Assembly: GCF_900109375.1 (NCBI RefSeq)
Contig: NZ_FOAB01000004.1
Span: 62,001 to 126,000, forward strand
Reading direction: 5' to 3'
Origin: Aquimarina amphilecti
Lineage (GTDB): Bacteria; Bacteroidota; Bacteroidia; Flavobacteriales; Flavobacteriaceae
Length of the DNA stretch: 64,000 nucleotides
Positions 26,837 to 33,242 of this stretch are shown one piece after another. The notes beneath the pieces were generated by a model. It was given only the letters and a program-made list of their open reading frames with translations, made no database searches and was not told where the DNA came from. Position 1 is the first letter of the stretch. Each line of letters opens with the position of its first letter. A program made the translations under genes and the position numbers.

Positions 26837-27463
26837 ATGAATTTTGATATTTTATACACTTTTGTGTTGGCTACCCTAGCTTTATCGATTTCTCCAGGAC
26901 CTGATAATATTTATGTGTTGATGCAAAGTATTGTTAATGGAAAAAAATATGGTCTCGCTACTGTAGCTGGATTGATGTCAGGATGTCTAGTACACACTAC
27001 CTTAGTAGCCTTTGGAGTTTCAGTTATTATCCAAAAAAGTGAAATGTTATTTTTTGCAATAAAATTGATGGGAGCATTGTATTTGTTTTTTTTGGCATAT
27101 AAAGTATGGAGAAGTAAAGGATCTATTCAGCTTTCTGAGGATTCAGTCGAAAAAAAGAGTGTTGGGCAATTGTTTAGGCAAGGTTTTATAATGAATGTAC
27201 TGAATCCTAAAGTTTCTATATTCTTTCTAGCTTTTTTTCCTGGATTTCTGTTTAGTAAAGAGTTAAGTAGTGTAACGCAGTTTTATGTTTTGGGATTTTT
27301 ATTTATTGTAGTGTCTTTTATTGTTTTTGGAGGAATAGCTATTATGGCTGGTTTTATTTCTGATTATGTTAAGAGTAATTCTAAAGTTGGGGTGTTCTTA
27401 AAATGGATGCAGATCATAGTCTTTGTTGGAATAGGAATTTTTATCCTTTTTTCTAGAAAATAG
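26837..27463 (+). CDS. LysE/RhtB-family amino acid exporter
   Basis: A 208-aa inner-membrane protein with about six helices. The N-terminal signature LSISPGPDNIYVLMQSIVNGKKYGLA and the mid-protein FIMNVLNPKVSIFFLAFFPGF are diagnostic of LysE translocators, which expel amino acids or analogues. It is monocistronic. Its 3' end shares a 17-nt exact repeat with a segment 364 bp downstream, beyond the peptide gene. Confidence 0.93.
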   Translation: MNFDILYTFVLATLALSISPGPDNIYVLMQSIVNGKKYGLATVAGLMSGCLVHTTLVAFGVSVIIQKSEMLFFAIKLMGALYLFFLAYKVWRSKGSIQLSEDSVEKKSVGQLFRQGFIMNVLNPKVSIFFLAFFPGFLFSKELSSVTQFYVLGFLFIVVSFIVFGGIAIMAGFISDYVKSNSKVGVFLKWMQIIVFVGIGIFILFSRK

Positions 27464-27467
27464 CCAA

Positions 27468-27494
27468 CTACCTGTAAAATAAATGAACAGGTAG
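27468..27494. terminator. Small hairpin between LysE and peptide genes
   Basis: An 8-bp inverted repeat CTACCTGT / ACAGGTAG with an 11-nt loop lies between two convergent genes. It is flanked by a direct repeat of AGCCAACTA. T-tracts are poor, so its terminator strength is uncertain. Confidence 0.4.
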
Positions 27495-27513
27495 CCAACT
27501 AGTTTCCCTTTAA

Positions 27514-27660
27514 TTATAAACAAACATTTATGCAAGTGCCACCAAGACGTATTTCGCAGACACCACATGCAAGTGGCGGGAATCCGTTACCTCTTACCGA
27601 CTTTTGTTCAGTTTTTTTTAATTTTTGAACCCCTTCTAAATTTAAAATGTTTTTTAACAT
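27514..27660 (-). CDS. 48-aa Cys-rich leader-type peptide precursor (RiPP/bacteriocin-like)
   Basis: A complete short gene missed by 60-aa length cut-offs. The leader MLKNILNLEGVQKLKKTEQK closely resembles the stereotyped leaders of Bacteroidota natural-product precursors (MLKNILNL...L.K.EQK...G). A Gly-containing junction SVRGNG (21-26) is followed by a 22-residue core with four Cys: C32-x2-C35 and C43-x3-C47. The core could be held by two disulfides, a metal or thioether bonds. No modification enzyme or C39-type peptidase transporter is nearby, so maturation would rely on genes elsewhere. Codons are somewhat GC-richer in the core than in neighbouring spacers. Precursor type is probable; bioactivity is unknown. 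Confidence 0.75.
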   Translation of the reverse strand: MLKNILNLEGVQKLKKTEQKSVRGNGFPPLACGVCEIRLGGTCINVCL

Positions 27661-27876
27661 AATTTTGTTTTTAAATTATTAATACTTTTTTAATGATTCA
27701 AATAGTGAATCTTTATATGTACGTTCCACGAAAAGTAAAATGTTACTATCAAAAAAAACTTTTTTTAAATAGTTTAGTAACGGTAATCTTTGCAGTGAAA
27801 TTTTTTATCCTTTTTTCTGAAAAATAATCATATTTTTATACTCTTAATTGAATTTCTTTTAGACATAAGGTAATAA
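27661..27876. other. Spacer with possible LysE 3'-end relic
   Basis: This AT-rich spacer holds the upstream region of the peptide gene and, at 27798-27826, a near copy of the end of the LysE gene (17 nt exact at 27802-27818). In frame it reads FFILFSEK then stop, against IFILFSRK then stop in LysE. No other gene was seen here. Confidence 0.4.
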
Positions 27877-28743
27877 ATGACCGAAAAAGTAAAAATCATT
27901 GAATGTCCCAGAGATGCTATGCAAGGCATTAAGGACTTTATTCCTACTGAAAAAAAAGTACAATATATTCAATCCTTATTACGATGTGGATTTGACACCA
28001 TAGACTTTGGTAGTTTTGTTTCTCCAAAAGCTATCCCGCAGATGGTAGATACAGCAGAGGTTTTATCAAAATTAGATCTTTCAGTAACAGAAAGTAAATT
28101 ACTAGCAATTATAGCAAATGTTCGCGGAGCGAATGATGCAGTGAAACACGAAGAAATTGATTATTTAGGATATCCATTTTCGATTTCTGAAAATTTTCAG
28201 ATGCGTAATACACATAAGACTATTGCAGAATCTGTGGAAACACTGCAAGAGATTCTTAATATTGCGGATAAATCTAATAAACAAGTAGTAGCTTATTTGT
28301 CAATGGGTTTTGGGAATCCTTATGGAGATCCTTGGAACGTGGAAATTGTTGGCGAATGGACCGAGAAGTTAAGTAATATGGGAGTGAAAATTTTATCACT
28401 TTCAGATACAGTAGGTACTTCAAACCCAGAAATTATAGAATATTTATATGCTAATTTGATTCCAAAATACCCTGATATAGAATTCGGAGCACACCTGCAT
28501 ACAACCCCAACAACTTGGTATGAAAAAGTAGATGCAGCTTATAAAGCTGGTTGTAGAAGGTTTGATGGAGCGATACAAGGATTTGGAGGATGCCCAATGG
28601 CAAAAGACGAATTAACAGGTAATATGCCAACAGAAAGAATGCTTTCTTATTTTACGACTGCTCAAGCTGATACCAATATAAAGGCTATGAGTTTTGAATC
28701 TTCGCATAATGAAGCAACTAAGATATTTACAAAATACCATTAA
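27877..28743 (+). CDS. Hydroxymethylglutaryl-CoA lyase
   Basis: A 288-aa TIM-barrel lyase that splits HMG-CoA to acetyl-CoA and acetoacetate in leucine and ketone catabolism. Motifs: VKIIECPRDAMQG (metal and acid-base region), FDTIDFGSFVSPKAIPQM, GAHLHTTP with metal-binding His residues, and the GFGGCPMAKDELTGN active-site loop with its catalytic Cys. Length fits the family. It is 17 bp upstream of the haem-binding gene. Confidence 0.92.
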   Translation: MTEKVKIIECPRDAMQGIKDFIPTEKKVQYIQSLLRCGFDTIDFGSFVSPKAIPQMVDTAEVLSKLDLSVTESKLLAIIANVRGANDAVKHEEIDYLGYPFSISENFQMRNTHKTIAESVETLQEILNIADKSNKQVVAYLSMGFGNPYGDPWNVEIVGEWTEKLSNMGVKILSLSDTVGTSNPEIIEYLYANLIPKYPDIEFGAHLHTTPTTWYEKVDAAYKAGCRRFDGAIQGFGGCPMAKDELTGNMPTERMLSYFTTAQADTNIKAMSFESSHNEATKIFTKYH

Positions 28744-28760
28744 ATAGATAGATTAATAAA

Positions 28761-29219
28761 ATGAAAAATATATTAAAAAAAGTAGGACTGTTGTTATTAT
28801 TAGCATTCGTAATTATGCAATTTATCAGACCTGATAAAAATGAGTTGGGATATGAGTCGGTTGCTTATTTTGAAAATGACACAAAACCTACAGAGGAGAT
28901 ACAACAAATTTTAAGAAGTAATTGTTATGATTGTCATAGTAATCAAACTGTGTACCCTTGGTATGCGGAAATAGCACCAGTTTCTTATTGGTTAGCGGAT
29001 CATGTAGAGGAAGGTAAAGAACATTTTAACGTTTCTGATTGGGAGCAATATTCTAATAAGAAAAAAGACCATAAGTTAGATGAGTTGATTGAAGAAGTAG
29101 AAAAAGGAGAAATGCCACTTTCATCTTATACTTGGGTTCATGGTGATTTAGAAAAAGAAGAAATGGAAGTTCTAATTAATTGGACAAGAGAACTCAGAAA
29201 GAAATACGCTACAAACTAA
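28761..29219 (+). CDS. Haem-binding domain protein (c-type CxxCH)
   Basis: A 152-aa membrane-anchored periplasmic protein. After an N-terminal anchor helix (about 5-22) comes the Haem_bd pattern: ILRSNCYDCHSNQTVYPWYAEIAP with CxxCH at 55-59 for covalent haem c, followed by PVSYWLADHVEEG. The C-terminal part (GEMPLSSYTWVHGD) provides the likely distal region. Members are thought to be small electron carriers or haem sensors. Confidence 0.88.
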   Translation: MKNILKKVGLLLLLAFVIMQFIRPDKNELGYESVAYFENDTKPTEEIQQILRSNCYDCHSNQTVYPWYAEIAPVSYWLADHVEEGKEHFNVSDWEQYSNKKKDHKLDELIEEVEKGEMPLSSYTWVHGDLEKEEMEVLINWTRELRKKYATN

Positions 29220-29262
29220 TTATAGAATTATATAATCTTCATTTGTGTTTATAATTAGAGCG

Positions 29263-29408
29263 TCTAAATAATCGTTAAGAATTTTGGTTTTTTTCGTCTA
29301 ATTGTTAAAAAATTAAATTTATTTAGATTTAGTATAAATAAAATTTGCCAGATATATTTGGTTGAATATATTTGCACTTTATTAATTATTTGTAATAAGT
29401 CTAAATAA
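29263..29408 (+). promoter_or_regulatory. Promoter and operator region of the imelysin operon
   Basis: A promoter is visible: -33 TTTG at 29344-29347, 19 bp, then -7 TATATTTG at 29367-29374. Around it lie TCTAAATAA (29263-29271), its complement TTATTTAGA (29319-29327), and TCTAAATAA again (29400-29408) just before the ATG. The 27 bp from 29319 align closely with the minus strand just upstream of the HmuR-like promoter, ending in AAATAA. Shared iron-responsive control of both loci is inferred. Confidence 0.65.
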
Positions 29409-29414
29409 AAAGAA

Positions 29415-30641
29415 ATGAAAATTAAAAGTGTATTCAAAATTATATGTGTATCGGGAACTATTGTTTTAGGTTCTTGCTCTTCTGATGATGATGCAACTCC
29501 AATCGCGCAAGTAGAAGCGCCTGCAACATATGAATTTGAACGTGAAGGAGAAAGTACAGTAAGTTTTAGTGGTCAAACTACTAGAATAGCAATGGCAGAA
29601 GTTATTATAGGTCAATTTGTAGATAATACAAGTACAGAAGCTATTATAGATGCGATGTTTGATCATCAGGAAAATGCCAATGATTTTGAAGACACAGATT
29701 TAAATGCTTCTGATAAAAGTGTAAGAAGTAAAACAGCTGCTAGTGCTGATTATTTTTCAGCTAATGTAACAGATGCTGCAGCGATCAAAGCAGATTTTGA
29801 TTCTTGGATTAAAGGTCAGGTTGATGACGTTTTTCCTAATTGGGCTGTAACTGCAACAGCTGGTAATCCAGGAGTTCTTCAAGAAGCTGGCGGAGGATCT
29901 AATAGATATGTAAATGCTAATGGATTAGAATATAATCAAGCTTTTGCGAAAAGTTTGATAGGTGCTTTAATGACAGATCAAGCACTTAATAATTATTTAG
30001 GTACTGCGGTTCTTGATGAAGCAGATAATGTAGCGAATAACGATAATGGAGTAGTAGCTGATGGTAAAACATATACTACTATGGAGCATAAATGGGATGA
30101 AGCTTATGGTTATGTTTACGGAGCTTCAGTGAACCCGACGAATCCTAATACTACTATCGGAGATGATGATAGTTTTCTTAATAAATATGTTGGTAGAGTA
30201 GAAGATGATACTGATTTCACAGGAATTGCTGCTGATATTTATGATGCGTTTAAATTAGGTAGAGCCGCTATTGTTGCTAAAAATTATACTGTACGTGACG
30301 AGCAAGCTGCAATTCTTAGAGAAAAGATCTCGCAAGTTATTGCTATAAGAGCGGTTTATTATTTACAACAAGGTAAAGCATCTTTAGAAGCTGGTACTGT
30401 AGATTATGCAAGTGCATTTCATGATCTTTCTGAAGGTTTTGGATTTGTTTACAGTTTACAGTTTACAAGAAAATCGGATAGTAATACTCCTTATTTTACT
30501 AGAACAGAGGTGCAAAGCTTGATAGACGATCTTATGGGAGGAACAAATGGTTTATGGGATGTAACACCAGAAACATTAGATGCAATGTCAGAAACTATCG
30601 CATCTAAGTTTGATTTTACCGTAGCTCAAGCTGGAAGCTAA
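29415..30641 (+). CDS. DUF4856 surface/periplasmic lipoprotein
   Basis: A 408-aa lipoprotein, lipobox at Cys21 (LGSC, then SSDDD). The mature part fits DUF4856: YEFEREGESTVSFSGQTTRIAM near the start, YNQAFAKSLIGALMTDQALN, EHKWDEAYGYVYGA, and helices toward the C-terminus resembling imelysin-like bundles. It is found with imelysins in Bacteroidota. It is the first gene of the second iron locus, and an internal terminator separates it from the imelysin gene. A role in iron or haem binding is inferred. Confidence 0.85.
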   Translation: MKIKSVFKIICVSGTIVLGSCSSDDDATPIAQVEAPATYEFEREGESTVSFSGQTTRIAMAEVIIGQFVDNTSTEAIIDAMFDHQENANDFEDTDLNASDKSVRSKTAASADYFSANVTDAAAIKADFDSWIKGQVDDVFPNWAVTATAGNPGVLQEAGGGSNRYVNANGLEYNQAFAKSLIGALMTDQALNNYLGTAVLDEADNVANNDNGVVADGKTYTTMEHKWDEAYGYVYGASVNPTNPNTTIGDDDSFLNKYVGRVEDDTDFTGIAADIYDAFKLGRAAIVAKNYTVRDEQAAILREKISQVIAIRAVYYLQQGKASLEAGTVDYASAFHDLSEGFGFVYSLQFTRKSDSNTPYFTRTEVQSLIDDLMGGTNGLWDVTPETLDAMSETIASKFDFTVAQAGS

Positions 30642-30669
30642 AAATTAAACAAAGTATAAAATGATAAAA

Positions 30670-30708
30670 AAAGAGGAGGGAGTTGTCATAATCCTTCCTC
30701 TTTTTTTT
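30670..30708 (+). terminator. Terminator after the DUF4856 gene
   Basis: An 11-bp stem AAAGAGGAGGG / CCTTCCTCTTT (one G-T pair) with a 12-nt loop, then eight T. It probably attenuates rather than abolishes expression of the downstream genes. Confidence 0.8.
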
Positions 30709-30715
30709 ACATTTG
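30708..30715 (+). promoter_or_regulatory. Internal -7 element before imelysin gene
   Basis: TACATTTG fits TAnnTTTG and starts at the last base of the terminator, 32 bp before the imelysin ATG. A weak GTTG at 30682-30685 is the only -33 candidate. Confidence 0.45.
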
Positions 30716-30746
30716 CAAAAATTTATTAAGAATAAATAAAAATAAG

Positions 30747-31862
30747 ATGAAGAGGTTTCGGTTTTTAACAGTTGTTGTTTTGGTTCTTCTTGCGGTAGCA
30801 TGTTCTTCTAGTGATGAAAGTGGAGAGGCAACGGATAATTTTGATAGAAAGACATTGTTAGAAAATATAGCGGATAATATTGTGATTCCTGCGTATCAAA
30901 GTTTTTCTGTAGATATGGCGGCTTTAAGAACGGCAACTTCGGATTTTGTAAGTACAACAGACGAGTCTAATTTAGTGGAGTTAAGACAGGCTTGGTCCAC
31001 CGCATTTGTTTCTTGGCAATCGGTTAGTATGTTCGAGATAGGTAAGGCTGAGGAAATATCTTTTAGAAACTTTATGAATGTATATCCAGTTAGTAGTACT
31101 AATATAGAAACAAATATATCTTCTGGTACTTATGATCTTACTTCAGTTTCTCAGCAGGATGAACAAGGTTTTGGTTCATTAGATTTTCTAATTAATGGTT
31201 TGTCTGATTCTGATACTGCTATTGTTGGTTTTTATACGGATGCTACTACAGGTGTAAATTATGAAAACTATCTTACAGATCTTGTGACAAGAATGGATGA
31301 TATGACGTCTGAGGTATTGAATGATTGGACTGGTGATTTTAGAGATTCTTTTGTAAATAATAGTGGTTCTTCTGCTACAAGTTCATTAGATAAATTAGTT
31401 AATGATTTTATCTTTCATTATGAAAAACATTTACGAGCAGGTAAAATAGGTATTCCTGCAGGAGTATTTTCAGGAACTCCTTTAGATGACAGAGTAGAAG
31501 CGATTTATAAAGGTGATTTGTCAAAAACACTTTTTAATGCGAATCTTGATGCATTACAAGATTTCTTTAATGGAAAACATTTTACAAGTAATACTACAGG
31601 TCAGAGTTTAAAGACATACCTAGATTTCCTTAATACTATTAAAGATGGTGAAGATTTAAGTAATTTAATTAATAATCAATTTAATACAGCTAGAACAATA
31701 GCGACTAACCTGAACGAAGATTTTTCTGAACAAGTGAGAACAAATAATAGTCTAATGCTTAACACATATGATGAACTTCAAAAAAATGTTGTTTTTCTAA
31801 AAGTTGATATGCTCCAGGCTATTGCTATTAATATTGATTTTGTAGATGCCGATGGAGATTAA
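30747..31862 (+). CDS. Imelysin-family lipoprotein (peptidase M75/EfeO-like)
   Basis: A 371-aa lipoprotein (Cys19 in AVACSSS). The imelysin fold of two helical bundles is recognisable from LRQAWSTAFVSWQSVSMFEIGKAEE, the FRNFMNVYPVS segment and DEQGFGSLDFLINGL. The canonical GxHxxE motif would fall at GFGSLD, so both His and Glu are replaced. The C-terminal repeat (KLVNDFIFHYEKHLRAGKIGIP) is conserved. Imelysins bind iron or haem outside the cell membrane. It starts the HTTM-TonB receptor cluster (18 bp to the next gene). Confidence 0.88.
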   Translation: MKRFRFLTVVVLVLLAVACSSSDESGEATDNFDRKTLLENIADNIVIPAYQSFSVDMAALRTATSDFVSTTDESNLVELRQAWSTAFVSWQSVSMFEIGKAEEISFRNFMNVYPVSSTNIETNISSGTYDLTSVSQQDEQGFGSLDFLINGLSDSDTAIVGFYTDATTGVNYENYLTDLVTRMDDMTSEVLNDWTGDFRDSFVNNSGSSATSSLDKLVNDFIFHYEKHLRAGKIGIPAGVFSGTPLDDRVEAIYKGDLSKTLFNANLDALQDFFNGKHFTSNTTGQSLKTYLDFLNTIKDGEDLSNLINNQFNTARTIATNLNEDFSEQVRTNNSLMLNTYDELQKNVVFLKVDMLQAIAINIDFVDADGD

Positions 31863-31880
31863 ATGTAATCTCATTTTCTT

Positions 31881-33242
31881 ATGAAGTTTCAACTAAACGA
31901 ATATTTTAAAAAAAATACAGAGGCTGCACCACTTGCAGTCTTTCGTATTTTTTTTGGTTTGATGATGTTGATTAGTATTATTCGTTTTTGGAGTTATGGT
32001 TGGATAGATAAATTATATATTCAACCTACTTTTTTCTTCTCCTATTATGGGTTTGATTTCATTAAGCCAATTGGTAATTATACATATGTGATTTTTCTTT
32101 TATGTGCTATTTCTGCAATATTTGTTATGATAGGATACAAGTACAGATTGGCGATCATAGTATTTTTTTTGAGTTTCACGTATATAGAGTTAATGGATAA
32201 GACCACGTATCTAAATCATTACTATTTTATTAGTATTCTTAGTTTTTTATTAATCTTTTTACCAGCGAATTCATACTATTCTTTAGATGCTAAGCTAAAA
32301 GGAGTGTCTTTTCAAAAAATACCATCTTGGACAATCGATGTTATAAAACTGCTACTAGGAATAGTGTACTTCTATGCGGGTTTAGCCAAGTTGAATTCTG
32401 ATTGGCTTGTAAAAGCAATGCCTCTTAAAATATGGTTGCCTTCTAAGTATGATATTCCTTTAATAGGAGATTTAATGCAAGAACAATGGGTGCATTATGC
32501 ATTTAGCTATACAGGAGCTATCTATGATTTAACCATTCCGTTTTTATTATTATTTAGAAAGACTAGGATTTTTGCTTTTATAATGGTGGTTGTGTTCCAT
32601 GTGTTAACTAGAGTTCTTTTTCCTATAGGCATGTTTCCTTATATAATGATTGTTGGTGCATTGATATTTTTTGAAAGTAATATACATCATAAGATATTGC
32701 AATTTATATCTAGAGTAAGTGGTGTTAAAAAAGTGACTTTTGACACGAATGAAATTTTAAATATACAATCAAGGAGAGTTAAAATTATTAAACCAGTATT
32801 AGGAGTTTTTTTTGTGATTCAATTACTTTTGCCGTTTCGATATGTGTTATATCCGGGGGAATTATTTTGGACAGAAGAAGGGTATCGTTTTTCTTGGAGA
32901 GTAATGTTAATGGAAAAAGCAGGGTACGCTAATTTTAAGATTGTTAATGAAAAAACGGGTCAGCGGTTTTATGTGGATAACGATGATTTTTTGACTCCTT
33001 TTCAACAAAAACAGATGGCAACACAGCCTGATTTTATATTAGAATATGCAAATTATTTGAAGAGTCATTTTGAAAAACAAGGGCATCAAAATGTACAGGT
33101 ATTTGTAGAAAGTTATGTAGCTCTTAACGGTAGATTAAGTAGTCAGTATATTGATCCAAAAGTGGATCTTGGGAAACAAAAAGAGTCATTTAAACATAAA
33201 ACGTGGATTATTCCATTTAAGGATGAGATTAAGGGATTGTAA
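31881..33242 (+). CDS. HTTM-domain membrane protein, vitamin-K gamma-carboxylase-like
   Basis: A 453-aa protein with about eight or nine transmembrane helices followed by a periplasmic tail of about 130 residues. It fits the HTTM/vitamin K-dependent gamma-carboxylase superfamily: the N-terminal APLAVFRIFFGLMM and the YFYAGLAKLNSDWL segment, whose Lys (residue 170) aligns with the catalytic Lys region of animal gamma-carboxylase. It lies between imelysin and receptor genes and overlaps the latter by 20 bp. Possible roles are carboxylation of a surface protein or quinone-linked chemistry; neither is shown for bacteria of this type. Confidence 0.85.
   Translation: MKFQLNEYFKKNTEAAPLAVFRIFFGLMMLISIIRFWSYGWIDKLYIQPTFFFSYYGFDFIKPIGNYTYVIFLLCAISAIFVMIGYKYRLAIIVFFLSFTYIELMDKTTYLNHYYFISILSFLLIFLPANSYYSLDAKLKGVSFQKIPSWTIDVIKLLLGIVYFYAGLAKLNSDWLVKAMPLKIWLPSKYDIPLIGDLMQEQWVHYAFSYTGAIYDLTIPFLLLFRKTRIFAFIMVVVFHVLTRVLFPIGMFPYIMIVGALIFFESNIHHKILQFISRVSGVKKVTFDTNEILNIQSRRVKIIKPVLGVFFVIQLLLPFRYVLYPGELFWTEEGYRFSWRVMLMEKAGYANFKIVNEKTGQRFYVDNDDFLTPFQQKQMATQPDFILEYANYLKSHFEKQGHQNVQVFVESYVALNGRLSSQYIDPKVDLGKQKESFKHKTWIIPFKDEIKGL

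Noticed and set aside
33151..33222. Earlier in-frame start for the FecA-like receptor
   Set aside because: It would place 24 residues before a proper signal peptide and overlap the HTTM gene by 92 bp; ATG 33223 is better.
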